Source: Rhizobium sp. 007 (GTDB lineage: Bacteria > Pseudomonadota > Alphaproteobacteria > Rhizobiales > Rhizobiaceae). Taken from it: a stretch of 64,000 bases of DNA. A program made the translations under genes and the position numbers. The stretch's first letter is position 1; the number at the start of each line of letters is the position of its first letter. The stretch spans positions 3,802,501 to 3,866,500 of the forward strand of contig NZ_CP064187.1 of the NCBI RefSeq assembly GCF_015353075.1. Direction: 5' to 3'. Shown in pieces: positions 18,422-27,062 of this stretch. The notes beneath the pieces are model-generated. The model made no database searches and was not told the origin of the DNA. It saw only the letters and a list, made by a program, of their open reading frames with translations.

Positions 18422-19342
18422 CTACGGCTCGTTAGCGACCCCGTTTGGCCCCTCCAGTTCCGCCAGGCGCTCCTTGCAGATGGCTGCGACGAGGCGGTGA
18501 AGGTGCTCCGTCCGTTCAAGCAGCCAACCGAGGGCTTCTTCGGTGATCTCGAAGTGCTTTGAATAACGCGCCTTCACATACGCTTCGTTGAGGATGTTGT
18601 ACCAGGCGATATAGCGGTGCTGGTCGCGGGGCCAGGCGTCGATAAGCCGGCGGTCTTGGTCTTCAGCCAGACCTCGCAGGAATTTCAGATTGTGCGATGG
18701 TGGGCTGTAGTTCGTTAGCGTCAGAAGCAATGCGGAATAAGCCGACTCGACTGACTGGTGCAGAAGGAATGCCGCCTCCTTCTCGCGTGCTTTACTTAAT
18801 GCATAGTGGGACGTATCGAGTAACCCCGTCGACGCGAAAAACCGATTTTCAAAATGCTCCTTCGCTACTCTCAGCGCATCGGCAGCCGAGAGCTTTTTCG
18901 GTTCGGCGAGCTGCCGCTCGTCGAGCTCGTAGAGCACGATGCCCTCGCGCAGGATGTCGACGAAGAAATACTGGCCATCGGCCAGGAAGTTGTTCACCTC
19001 CCGGGCGCCATGGACGATCAGCCCGACCGGGGTTTTGACCTGCTTGTCCCACAGCAGCCGGTCGGTCGCCTTGTCCCAGTATTGCGGCTCCGCCAGCTGC
19101 TTGGAATTGACGATCACCAGGATGTCGTAGTCGGAGCGGTAACCCTTCATCGTGTGCGGCTCGTCGACCCAGGTGCCGCGGCAATACGAGCCAAACAGGA
19201 TGATCTTTAAGATCCGGCCGCGCTTCTTGAAGGCGGCCGACGTGCCTGATAGCGCATCGGCGAACTCCTCATGGATGATCGCAACGACGCGGGCAAGCTC
19301 GCGCTGCTTTTCTTCCGGCAGATGTTCCAAGGACGATCGCAT
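18422..19342 (-). CDS. Nucleotidyltransferase-HEPN fusion protein
   Basis: 306 residues. The N-terminal half is a minimal nucleotidyltransferase: the GS motif LFGSYCRGTW near residue 52 and the acidic pair in YRSDYDILV near 72. The C-terminal half, from about residue 160, is a HEPN-type helical bundle with AAFLLHQSVESAYSALL and YIAWYNILNEAYVKARYS. Separate MntA/HepT pairs form toxin-antitoxin modules in which the MNT protein modifies the HEPN RNase; here both domains are in one chain. A clear HEPN RxxxxH RNase motif is not obvious, so RNase activity is doubtful. It stands alone, with no partner gene, in the accessory region. Confidence 0.8.
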   Translation of the reverse strand: MRSSLEHLPEEKQRELARVVAIIHEEFADALSGTSAAFKKRGRILKIILFGSYCRGTWVDEPHTMKGYRSDYDILVIVNSKQLAEPQYWDKATDRLLWDKQVKTPVGLIVHGAREVNNFLADGQYFFVDILREGIVLYELDERQLAEPKKLSAADALRVAKEHFENRFFASTGLLDTSHYALSKAREKEAAFLLHQSVESAYSALLLTLTNYSPPSHNLKFLRGLAEDQDRRLIDAWPRDQHRYIAWYNILNEAYVKARYSKHFEITEEALGWLLERTEHLHRLVAAICKERLAELEGPNGVANEP

Positions 19343-19485
19343 GGGTCCATCGATAGGCCAAAGACGATTCGCCGTCCACTACTGGAAGCGATAGGATTCG
19401 CGCGGTTCCGCTTCATTCGGGAACGGAATGGCTTCGCCGGAAGAGGTTCTGGACATTCGACGGACCTACGTTTGGACATGTTGTC

Positions 19486-20310
19486 GTGAGCGTCACCAAA
19501 CTCGTGCTGATCTTGCCGCTGATGGCGGCCTTCGCCTATGTGTCGCTTGTCGGCCTGATGTATCTTTCACAGCGCGCCCTCCTCTATCCGGGCGCCAGCC
19601 CTACACTTGCTCCAGAGCACGCGCGCTGGGGCGAGAGCATCTTTATCAGGACGCCCGACGGAGAGACGCTTCATGGACTCTACCGCCGGGGCGAGTCCGG
19701 CAAGCCCTCTGTGCTCTTCTTCCTCGGAAATGCTGATCGGGCCAGCAACTACGGCTTCCTCGCGGAGGCGTTGGCGGCGCGGGGCATTGGCCTGCTGGCG
19801 ATTTCCTATCGCGGCTATCCGGGATCGACCGGCTCGCCGAGCGAGGACGGGCTTCTGACCGACGGCATCGCCGCGTTCGATTGGCTTTTTATACGCACTG
19901 AAGGCAAGATCGTTGTGCTGGGCCAGTCTCTGGGCAGCGGCGTCGCCGTCAACACGGCGGCACAAAGGCCGGCTGCGGCCGTCATCCTGGTGTCCGCCTA
20001 CCTGTCGGTCCTGTCGCTCGCACAGACGTACTACCCGTTCGTTCCGGTTGCGCTTCTTGTCAAGGATCCCTTCCGCTCGGACCTCAGAATAGCGAAGCTG
20101 AGGCAACCGAAGCTGTTCATCCACGGCCGGCGTGACGACATCATCCCGCTTTCTTCGGGCGAAGCGCTATATCGCATCGCTCCCGAGCCAAAGCAGATGC
20201 GGATATATGACGGTTCTGGTCACAATGATATTTGGTACGACGACACGATTGGCGAGGTCATCCGCTTCGTGGAGGCGCTGAAAAGAGACATCACCACGGC
20301 CGCCCCATGA
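19486..20310 (+). CDS. Alpha/beta hydrolase with N-terminal membrane anchor
   Basis: 274 residues from a GTG at 19486. Residues 5-27 form one hydrophobic helix (signal anchor). The hydrolase core has ISYRGYPGSTG (oxyanion region) near residue 107, the nucleophile elbow GQSLGSG near 145, an Asp in HGRRDDIIP near 215 and the catalytic His in GSGHNDIW near 244. This matches the BEM46/ABHD13-like family of serine hydrolases. The substrate is unknown. An ATG 11 codons later would remove part of the helix, so the GTG start is preferred. It diverges from the nucleotidyltransferase-HEPN gene, sharing a 143-base intergenic region. Confidence 0.82.
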   Translation: MSVTKLVLILPLMAAFAYVSLVGLMYLSQRALLYPGASPTLAPEHARWGESIFIRTPDGETLHGLYRRGESGKPSVLFFLGNADRASNYGFLAEALAARGIGLLAISYRGYPGSTGSPSEDGLLTDGIAAFDWLFIRTEGKIVVLGQSLGSGVAVNTAAQRPAAAVILVSAYLSVLSLAQTYYPFVPVALLVKDPFRSDLRIAKLRQPKLFIHGRRDDIIPLSSGEALYRIAPEPKQMRIYDGSGHNDIWYDDTIGEVIRFVEALKRDITTAAP

Positions 20311-20358
20311 CGGCTTTAGCTGCCATTTCGCCGTTGTGTCTAGGTCAGCCCGCCGAGA

Positions 20359-20745
20359 TCATTTGTTCTTGAAGCGGGCCGCTTCTTCGGACCCGCCCGT
20401 CACATCACCGGCACTATAGGAATGTGCGCCGGCGCCGGCGAGCCGTCCTCGTCGACGATCAGGTATTCCTCGAGAATGGGCCGTCCTTCGAACCAGCATT
20501 CGAGAATCTCCCGCGTTCCGGCCGCACCGCGCCTGCGCGGACAACGAGGTTCCGGAAATGTGCGGCGTCATACCGTGATGGGGCATGGTCCGGCACGGAT
20601 GTTCTTGCGGCGACGGTTGCGGAAACCAGACATCCCCCGCATAGCCGGCCAGCTGACCGCTTTCCAATGCTCTGGCAACAGCGTTGCGATCGCAGATCTT
20701 GCCGCGCGGTGTTCACCAGATAGGCGCCGCGTTTTCACTGGTCGC
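20359..20745 (-). pseudogene. C-terminal remnant of NAD-dependent formate dehydrogenase
   Basis: Minus-strand frames pieced together read [10 protein letters not shown], then [52 protein letters not shown] and finally [20 protein letters not shown]. These segments, in this order, are the C-terminal catalytic part of the NAD-formate dehydrogenase family (D-2-hydroxyacid dehydrogenase superfamily), including the conserved [11 protein letters not shown] with its catalytic histidine. They lie in different frames, so there are at least two frameshifts, and the N-terminal two thirds are absent. The upstream edge is near 20745. The gene is dead. Confidence 0.8.
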
Positions 20746-20783
20746 ATCTGGCCATTGCTGTAATCCTCCTGTTGAGTCATGCC

Positions 20784-20818
20784 AACCTCGCGAGCAGCAA
20801 CAGGTTGCTCGCGAGGTT
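20784..20818 (-). terminator. Hairpin after the SDR-like gene
   Basis: Perfect 13-bp inverted repeat AACCTCGCGAGCA (20784-20796) / TGCTCGCGAGGTT (20806-20818), loop of 9. It lies 5 bases past the stop of the minus-strand gene ending at 20824. No long T run follows, so termination may be weak. Confidence 0.6.
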
Positions 20819-20823
20819 CCGGC

Positions 20824-21768
20824 TCAAGCCTCGTGCTCAATCATATGGACGAGTTCCTCGATGCCGCGGGATTGGATGCCCAGTTCTTCCAGGCCCGGAA
20901 GATCGTTTGCCGCGACATTGTCACGCCGCATGAGATCGACTTGGTTGCGCGTAAGGGACACGGCGGGAAGAAACTCCGCAGCAGTCGCCACTATGCTCCA
21001 TACCGCGAATGGCACGGGCACAAGCCTGCTTCGCGCGTTGAGTTGAGTGGCGATTTCCTGGACGAGTTCCCGATACGAATAAATGCGCGGACCGGCGCAC
21101 TCGAAGATCGAAGCATCCGTGTAATACTGTCCTGAGGCCAAGCGGCTCACGGCTTCCGCCACGTCCTCGACATAAACCGGCTGCAACCGAGTGCCGCCTT
21201 CTCCAAACAGCGGATAGATCGGGAGGATACGCACCAGCCTCGCGATCGTTGTGATGAACGTGTCGTCGGGTCCCGCCATTACAGAGGGACGGACGATCAC
21301 TGCGCCTGGAAACGCCGCCTTCACCACCTCCTCGCCGCGGCCCCGGGCCCGGATGTAATTCGAACGGGATTTCGGATCCGATCCAATGCCCGAAATCTGG
21401 ACGAACATCTCGACGCCCGCATCCCGCGAAGCGGTCGCCAGATCGGCCGCGGCTTCTACATGGACACGCTCGAAGGTCTGCTCACCGCGCTCGACATAAA
21501 GGCTGACCGCATTCACAACCGCGCGAGATCCAGCCACGGCAGCGGCGATCGAGGATGAATCGAGTATGTCCGCCTCGATCTCCTGAGATGGCCTCTTACC
21601 GAACACGTTGTCCAACTTATATTTGTGCGGATGGCGCGAGATGGCACGTACATCAACAGCCTTGTCCAGAAGCCTGGTTACGATCCGCCGCCCGAGGAAG
21701 CCCGTTCCGCCGAACACTGTCACAATGTTTTCGCCGGCTAGATCATTTCGACCAGGTTGGTTAGTCAT
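20824..21768 (-). CDS. NAD(P)-binding atypical SDR (NDUFA9-like / NmrA-like)
   Basis: 314 residues. The start ATG at 21768 (MTNQPGRNDL) has AGGGAG upstream; a further in-frame start seven codons earlier lacks one. The Rossmann motif is VTVFGGTGFLGRR near residue 18, and the family's VSLYVERGEQTFERVHVEAA and VYVEDVAEAV segments are present. The C terminus (PAVSLTRNQVDLMRRDNV) resembles bacterial homologues of the complex I subunit NDUFA9. Such proteins bind NAD(P)(H), and bacterial members are assigned oxidoreductase, ubiquinone-related or regulatory roles. It is isolated from other respiratory genes, so no pathway is assigned. Confidence 0.82.
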   Translation of the reverse strand: MTNQPGRNDLAGENIVTVFGGTGFLGRRIVTRLLDKAVDVRAISRHPHKYKLDNVFGKRPSQEIEADILDSSSIAAAVAGSRAVVNAVSLYVERGEQTFERVHVEAAADLATASRDAGVEMFVQISGIGSDPKSRSNYIRARGRGEEVVKAAFPGAVIVRPSVMAGPDDTFITTIARLVRILPIYPLFGEGGTRLQPVYVEDVAEAVSRLASGQYYTDASIFECAGPRIYSYRELVQEIATQLNARSRLVPVPFAVWSIVATAAEFLPAVSLTRNQVDLMRRDNVAANDLPGLEELGIQSRGIEELVHMIEHEA

Positions 21769-22504
21769 CTTGCTCCCTAAGACCATCACCTAGCAACGCA
21801 TCGTCGCGTTCTCCGCGTTTACCAGAATACACCTCAGCTCTTGATCCCGCTCGGCGGGATGAGAGTCTCTGGTTCCGCGAGTCCTCGCTGGCTGCCGAAC
21901 CATACGGTAGCATCCCATTCTACGGCCGATAGCAGGCAGGAATTCGAGGTAGAGGCGAGGAAACGTTCCCAATTGGCATCCGTTCCGCGAACGTCCCCAA
22001 TCGCAATTAAAGGGATCGATGGAGGTCGGCTCAGGGTCATGGCGTCACGTGGATGACCGTGCGACAAACGGACCCTTCGGGTCGAGAGGTGACCTTCGCG
22101 GCATCCCCAGCAAGGTCCGGATGTGGGCGCGAAGCTGCCGCTCCGCTTCGAACCTGAAAGCTCCGGAACAGGTAGTTTTCTGACGGATTTCTCGGCCTTC
22201 AGCTCTCGGATCGCGCCCTCGAGATCATCCTCAACAAGCGTGGCGTTGGGGCCGACCGATTTCAACGAGCGCGAGACGACCCATTTCGGCTGGCTCCGCC
22301 ACGCCGCCGCGAAGGCGTGTTGCTCTGCATCCCACTCAGGATGATCGTCGTCCCAATAATGCATGACCTCATACATTTGGCGACCGTACACACTGCCTGC
22401 CTGCCCCTGGGCAAAGGCATGGTGAGGGGCGTCAAAAAGCTCCAGAGTTTTTCGCCGGCGAAGATCATCAGCTTAAATTGACATTTGGAGCAAGTTACAA
22501 ACCC
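21769..22504. other. Decayed region with no intact gene
   Basis: Apart from the dihydrofolate-reductase-like relic at 22190-22440, the minus strand has a 66-codon frame (21841-22041, containing GDVRGTDANWERFLA and SAVEWDATVWFGSQRGL) that looks coding in composition but matches no family I recognise and may be a gene fragment. Confidence 0.45.
22190..22440 (-). pseudogene. Relic of a dihydrofolate-reductase (RibD C-terminal) family gene
   Basis: The minus strand encodes VYGRQMYEVMHYW, then DDHPEWDAEQHAFAAAW, QPKWVVSRSLKSVGPN and LVEDDLEGAIRELKAE, the continuous central segment of the RibD_C/dihydrofolate reductase family. The expected N-terminal 50 residues are missing or scrambled, and after LKAE the expected C-terminal part does not follow. 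About 80 codons survive, so it is non-functional. Confidence 0.7.
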
Positions 22505-22605
22505 AAGCACCGTGCACTTGCCACCGCCTCTTAGCTTACCGATGGTCGCCATGTGATCTCCAACGGGTTGTTGGGATTGCGCAGGACGCCCTAGGAAGTA
22601 GCTGT
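22505..22605 (-). repeat. Integrase-leader-like repeat, copy A
   Basis: On the minus strand an ATG at 22552 is preceded by GGAGATCAC and followed by codons for MATIGKLRGGGKC, like the start of rhizobial tyrosine recombinases (MATIRKLRGKW type). The coding frame is lost soon after. The leader and start also occur as copies B (24245-24350) and C (25929-26030), all in the same orientation. Confidence 0.6.
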
Positions 22606-22685
22606 GGGCTATATCGACCACTGTGGGCCACGCTACATCCGTCGCGCTGGCAATCGAAGACGTGGAGATTTCGATCTTTTGTGCG

Positions 22686-23903
22686 TTAGACGCTCGCGGC
22701 TGTGGGTCTGCTAGACGGCCGCGCGGTCTTGCTTTTCATCGCACCGGCTGATCCCAAGTGTTTTTCCTGAATAGACGATGCCAAGGCCACCTGGTTGCGC
22801 CCGGCAAGTTTCGCGAGATAGAGGGCTCGATCAGCTCGATCGATTGCGGCATCCACTGAGAAGTCGGAAAGATCCAACTCTGCGACACCAAAGCTTGCTG
22901 TGACTTTGCAATCGAAACCTAAGTCGACCCAGCGTCGGGTCGCAATCTTTTCTCTCAACGTCTCTGCAATCTGAGCAACTTCTATTTCGGATGCGTCCAA
23001 AACAAAAATTACAAACTCTTCTCCGCCAAAGCGCGCGATATGCGTCTTTTGATTTTGGATTTTTAACAGCTCTTTCGAAACTTCAACAATGACGTGATCG
23101 CCGGTTGCATGCCCGAAGCTATCGTTGATTTTCTTGAAATGATCGATGTCGCAAACAATGATCGCGCCGGTGAGCAGCGTTCCCCCGCTCGATCTTTGAG
23201 TGGCCTGCTCAAAACCTCGACGGTTCAAGAGACTGGTCAGCGGATCCTGCTCCGCGGCATTACGGTGTCTGTTGACGGCAGCAGCGGTCATTGCTGCGAT
23301 TGCCGAGAACGGAAAGAGCATGCAGACGGTTATCGTCGAAACGTGGACGGAAAGATTGTAGGCAGAGTGCAGGAAGTCAGCCATCTCGTCGCTGGTCTGG
23401 ATGAGAAAGGTGAAAACCACGCCTCTCACGAGACAATCGATCACCACAAGTGAGCTCGCGATAATGAACGCAACGTCTGCTGCGAACTTTGCCCTACTTG
23501 CGGCAAGCCAGATGGTCGATCCGAGTAGGCAGGCAAACACGATCTCAATCAGAAACAGGTCCCAGCGCAGACTAGGGATGATCAAGACGAGATAGGTATG
23601 CGGTGCCAAAAAGCCTATTGCCAGTGCGCGCCGCGTCCATTGCCACAAAGGTTGTTCAAAATGAATAAGGATCGCGCTGCCATAAGAGTAAGCCGCGCCA
23701 ATGTATAAAATGCCTGAGGTAAATTGGTCGAATGTCGGTTCAATCGGAAACGACGAGAGAGCAAAGCCGCTCGCGGTCTGCGCGAAGCCCGCTCCCCACT
23801 GCCATGACGAAGAAAGTCCAATACGCCATAGAAGAAGAAAGACGAAAGCCATGATAAGGAAAAGGCTCGACGGGAGGTAAAAGATAATGTTTTGCATTTC
23901 CAT
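22686..23903 (-). CDS. Membrane-bound diguanylate cyclase (GGDEF)
   Basis: 405 residues. Residues 1-225 hold about seven hydrophobic spans with no recognised sensor name; residues 240-385 are a GGDEF domain with DPLTSLLNRRGF, CDIDHFKKINDSFGHATGD and the active-site loop RFGGEEF. All catalytic positions are present, so it should make c-di-GMP from GTP. The allosteric RxxD inhibition site five residues before GGEEF is not present (KTHI there). The start was placed at the ATG at 23903 (MEMQNIIF); the frame stays open upstream without a better start. It lies between integrase-leader repeats A and B. Confidence 0.9.
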   Translation of the reverse strand: MEMQNIIFYLPSSLFLIMAFVFLLLWRIGLSSSWQWGAGFAQTASGFALSSFPIEPTFDQFTSGILYIGAAYSYGSAILIHFEQPLWQWTRRALAIGFLAPHTYLVLIIPSLRWDLFLIEIVFACLLGSTIWLAASRAKFAADVAFIIASSLVVIDCLVRGVVFTFLIQTSDEMADFLHSAYNLSVHVSTITVCMLFPFSAIAAMTAAAVNRHRNAAEQDPLTSLLNRRGFEQATQRSSGGTLLTGAIIVCDIDHFKKINDSFGHATGDHVIVEVSKELLKIQNQKTHIARFGGEEFVIFVLDASEIEVAQIAETLREKIATRRWVDLGFDCKVTASFGVAELDLSDFSVDAAIDRADRALYLAKLAGRNQVALASSIQEKHLGSAGAMKSKTARPSSRPTAASV

Positions 23904-24244
23904 GGCGTATAATGTTCCGTCCGGCACACCTGCAACGCGGCCAGGAGCGCTCAAAATCAATAGACAAGGCGGATCATCCACTAGAAAGGCGGTGATATTA
24001 ATCTGAACGCAACTCGTTAACAGAGGGTTGTTCGTTTTGGGCAAGACGCTCCCCGACAGATTAGGCTAACCGCCGGAGACCTAGTTTGCGAGTCCGCGAG
24101 ATCAACCTCGTTTACGAGGACTATCGGTTTGCGATGTTTGAGTTCAGAAGGGCTCGCCAGCGATTGCGACCTGGAAACGGCAAAGAGGGCCAGCGCAATG
24201 GCTAAGCGCGTCGAGTGCTTCAATTCATCATTATGCGTGAGCTT

Positions 24245-24350
24245 GCCAGCGCCTCTGAACTTTCGATCGTCTTCACGCGATCTCCAATGAATATTGAAGG
24301 ATCAAGCGGGGGATGCCCTTGGAGGGGAACCAAGGATTACCCGGCACTCA
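24245..24350 (-). repeat. Integrase-leader-like repeat, copy B
   Basis: The minus strand shows GGAGATCGC then GTG at 24276, followed by ACGATCGAAAGTTCAGAGGC, which aligns with copy A's ACCATCGGTAAGCTAAGAGGC with a one-base indel. Upstream it shares CCGGGTAATCCTTGG with copy C. The frame is broken. A TTG-started 68-codon minus-strand frame (24017-24223) with a signal-peptide-like start lies just beyond; I do not call it a gene. Confidence 0.55.
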
Positions 24351-24455
24351 TCGATCTCAACCAAGGGAGAGGCGCCGTCGAGAGGTGGAACCCTCTGTTG
24401 GCCCGGATGCCAGCGACCTGTATGGTTCTTCGCTCTTGATACCTTGGAAAAATGG

Positions 24456-25892
24456 ATGGCACCGAAAACGACCCTGAACGCCAAAAACCTGGAAGTGCTG
24501 GGCGCCGAGAGGCTGGCCGAGTTGCTGATCGAGATCAGCACGGGCAGCGCCGCGACCAAACGCCGGCTGCGGATCGAGCTCGCCGGAACGCAGAGCAGCG
24601 CTGAAGTTGCAAGGGAAGTAACAAAGCGGCTTTCATCGATCGAGCGCTCCCGCTCCATGATCAACTGGCGCCGGGTGAAGGCCTTGAAGAGCGATCTGGA
24701 GACGCAGCGGCACGTGATCGTTGATACGATCGCCAGCGGCGATCCGGACGAGGCGCTGGAGGTGATGTGGCGCTTCATGGGCCTGGCGCGTTCAATTTTC
24801 GAGCGATGCGACGATGGCAACGGCACGATCATGGATGTCTTTCATCAGGCCGGCGTTGATCTGGGCACGATAGCGAGCGCGGCAAGACCGCACCCGCGCC
24901 TGCTCGGCGAACAGACTTTCCGCGCGCTGCAGGACAATGACCACGGACAGTATGATCGCCTGATCGAGAATCTGTCGCCGGCGCTGGGTGCGGAAGGCCT
25001 CGACCGGCTGAAGTCGTTGTTCGACGATTTGGCAAGCACGCCGGTCGATACTTCAACTGCGGCAGGCCTTGTCGTGATCGGTTGGCCAATCAGTGGCCCG
25101 GTTTACGAAGACGAAATCAATCTCCGCCATCGCGACAGAACCATCAGGTCAGCATTGGAGCAGATCGCCGATGCCCAGGGCGACGTTGATGCCTTCATCG
25201 CGCAGCAGAGCGAGCAGGCGAGATCCGTGCCGATGATTGCGGCAGAAATCGCCCAGCGACTGCTGAAGGCGGGCCGGGCCGGAGAGGCATGGGATGCCAT
25301 AAATCGCATTGAGATGAAGGGCCGACAATCCCCGTTCGAGTGGGAAAAAGCCCGCCTCGATGTGCTTGAAGCTCTGGGGCGGAGGGACGAAGCGCAGGCC
25401 TTTCGCTGGCAGTGCTTCGAACAATCGCTGAACGAGCGGCACCTGCGAGCTTTTCTGAAGCGCCTACCGGATTTCGATGATCTCGAAGCAGAGGAAAACG
25501 CCTTCGATTGTGTGAGCCACTTCTCGGATGTCCACCAGGCGCTCGCCTTCCTGCTGTCATGGCCGGCGCTCGACAGGGCTGCTACGCTCATTCGCGCGCG
25601 TGCAGCCGAACTTGATGGCGATCACTACGAACTTTTGACACCGGCGTCCGAGCATCTGCAGGAGAAGTATCCGTTGGCAGCGACCATCGTCCTGCGGGCT
25701 ATGATTGACTTTACGCTCGATCGAGCGAAATCCAGTCGCTATCGCTTTGCCGCGCGACATCTCGTTCAATGTGAGCGACTGTCGACGAAGATTTGCGACT
25801 TCGACACTTTTACGTCACATCCCGGCTATGTTGCAGATCTGAGGGGCAAGCACGCGAAGAAGGCCGGATTCTGGACGGCCGCAGGACAGTGA
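24456..25892 (+). CDS. DUF6880-like protein
   Basis: 478 residues from the ATG at 24456 (MAPKTTLNAKNLEVLG). The product is almost all helical, with the pattern GAERLAELLIEISTGSAATKRRLRIELAG at the start and repeated two-helix units through the middle (for example AAEIAQRLLKAGRAGEAWDAI and WEKARLDVLEALGRRDEAQAFRW), suggesting a TPR-like solenoid. The tail YRFAARHLVQCERLS is typical of the DUF6880 group as I remember it. No catalytic motif is visible and its role is unknown. The ribosome site (GGAAAAATGG) is weak, so a start upstream at a TTG at 24294 cannot be excluded. It is flanked by repeats B and C. Confidence 0.7.
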   Translation: MAPKTTLNAKNLEVLGAERLAELLIEISTGSAATKRRLRIELAGTQSSAEVAREVTKRLSSIERSRSMINWRRVKALKSDLETQRHVIVDTIASGDPDEALEVMWRFMGLARSIFERCDDGNGTIMDVFHQAGVDLGTIASAARPHPRLLGEQTFRALQDNDHGQYDRLIENLSPALGAEGLDRLKSLFDDLASTPVDTSTAAGLVVIGWPISGPVYEDEINLRHRDRTIRSALEQIADAQGDVDAFIAQQSEQARSVPMIAAEIAQRLLKAGRAGEAWDAINRIEMKGRQSPFEWEKARLDVLEALGRRDEAQAFRWQCFEQSLNERHLRAFLKRLPDFDDLEAEENAFDCVSHFSDVHQALAFLLSWPALDRAATLIRARAAELDGDHYELLTPASEHLQEKYPLAATIVLRAMIDFTLDRAKSSRYRFAARHLVQCERLSTKICDFDTFTSHPGYVADLRGKHAKKAGFWTAAGQ

Positions 25893-25928
25893 CGAAGGAT
25901 CATCTGCAACGGCACCAGCCAGACGCCC

Positions 25929-26030
25929 TCTTAGTCTTCTGATTGTCGCCATGTGGTCTCCAGCGGATGTTGAAGATCGCGCGTAGGACGCCCCCCGGGA
26001 GGTGAGCCAAGGATTATCCCGGCATCCTCA
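25929..26030 (-). repeat. Integrase-leader-like repeat, copy C
   Basis: Minus-strand GGAGACCAC then ATG at 25952 with codons MATIRRLRGR, closest to the integrase start pattern, but the frame degrades within about 15 codons. The upstream part shares GGACGCC and CCAAGGATTA-type sequence with copies A and B. Confidence 0.6.
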
Positions 26031-26135
26031 CCTATTAAATCTCGCATGTCTTTATTCACTGCTCGGCGAGCCGGATCGACTTTTGAACTCCTGGAACGGG
26101 TTTTCTCCTCGGCAAACCATCAGACCAAACTGCAC

Positions 26136-27062
26136 TTAGTTAATCAGGCTTCCGAGCCGCAGGACCAGTCTCCTGTCGAAGAGATGTCCCCTATCGAACA
26201 TCCACTTCAGCGCTTCTGTGCTGGTCCATGCGCGCTTGTAGGGGCGGACGCTCGTAAGGGCGTCAAACACATCGCACACGGTGCATATGCGAACAGGTAA
26301 ACTCAGTCGATCAGCTCGAAGGCCAAGCGGGTAGCCGCTTCCGTCAAGGGCTTCGTGGTGAAATCGGCAGATTTCGAGAATCAGGTCAGATACCTCCGGA
26401 TGCTGCTTAAGGCGGAGGTAGCCACGCTCAGGATGGGTGCGCATTACATGCCGCTCGGCGTCTGTCAGCTGTCCGCTCTTGTTGAGGATAGCGTTGGGTA
26501 TCAGCAACTTGCCAAGATCATGCAACAGCCCGGCTATGGTTAATTCCCTTGTCGTTTCCTCTCCCAGGTCCGACAGGTGGCCGAGCCCCGTCATGAGCCC
26601 GCTGACCGCGAGCGAGTGGATATAAGTTCCCTCATCCTTGGTCTTTAGCCGCGTGACCTCGACCAAGACATGGGGCGAGGCGATTAAGGAAGCGGTGATG
26701 TTCATGGCGGCGGGGGCGAATCGATCGATATCGAACTTGCCTGATTTGATCTCGTCAAAACCGTCCCGCAAAGTCGCGGTTACTTGAGATACCGCATGCT
26801 GGATCCGTGTGCGCTGGTCTGATTCACGCAGAGACGTGGGCTGGACGTGTTCGTCCGGCTGGCGGCAAACAGGCAAGCCGCAATCGACATTGCTTTTTGC
26901 ACGGTTGATCAGAACGTATTCCGCCGAAGAGGCGAGTATGGAATGCAGGGCGGAATCCGTTTCAAGCAGGAAGCGTCGTCCGGAGAACTCCAAGTCAGCG
27001 CATTCTACCGCTTCAATATACATTCCTTTTCGAAGCAAGGATTTTCGGATACGCAGAACCAC
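26136..27062 (-). CDS. HD-GYP domain c-di-GMP phosphodiesterase, short C terminus
   Basis: 308 residues. The N-terminal 120 residues match DUF3391 (RIRKSLLRKGMYIEAVEC). The HD-GYP domain follows: TYIHSLAVS, LLHDLGKLLIPNAIL, THPERGYLRL, CRFHHEALDGSGYPLGL and CDVFDALTSVRPYKRAW, with all metal and GYP residues present. It should hydrolyse c-di-GMP. Homologues usually continue another 60-80 residues after the FD segment; here the chain ends FDRRLVLRLGSLIN, so the extreme C terminus looks replaced or frameshifted. The catalytic core is complete. It neighbours a GGDEF gene, but in separate transcripts. Confidence 0.87.
   Translation of the reverse strand: MVLRIRKSLLRKGMYIEAVECADLEFSGRRFLLETDSALHSILASSAEYVLINRAKSNVDCGLPVCRQPDEHVQPTSLRESDQRTRIQHAVSQVTATLRDGFDEIKSGKFDIDRFAPAAMNITASLIASPHVLVEVTRLKTKDEGTYIHSLAVSGLMTGLGHLSDLGEETTRELTIAGLLHDLGKLLIPNAILNKSGQLTDAERHVMRTHPERGYLRLKQHPEVSDLILEICRFHHEALDGSGYPLGLRADRLSLPVRICTVCDVFDALTSVRPYKRAWTSTEALKWMFDRGHLFDRRLVLRLGSLIN

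Noticed and set aside
24017..24223. 68-codon frame with signal-peptide-like start
   Set aside because: Begins at a TTG without ribosome site and overlaps the repeat B surroundings; too weak to call.
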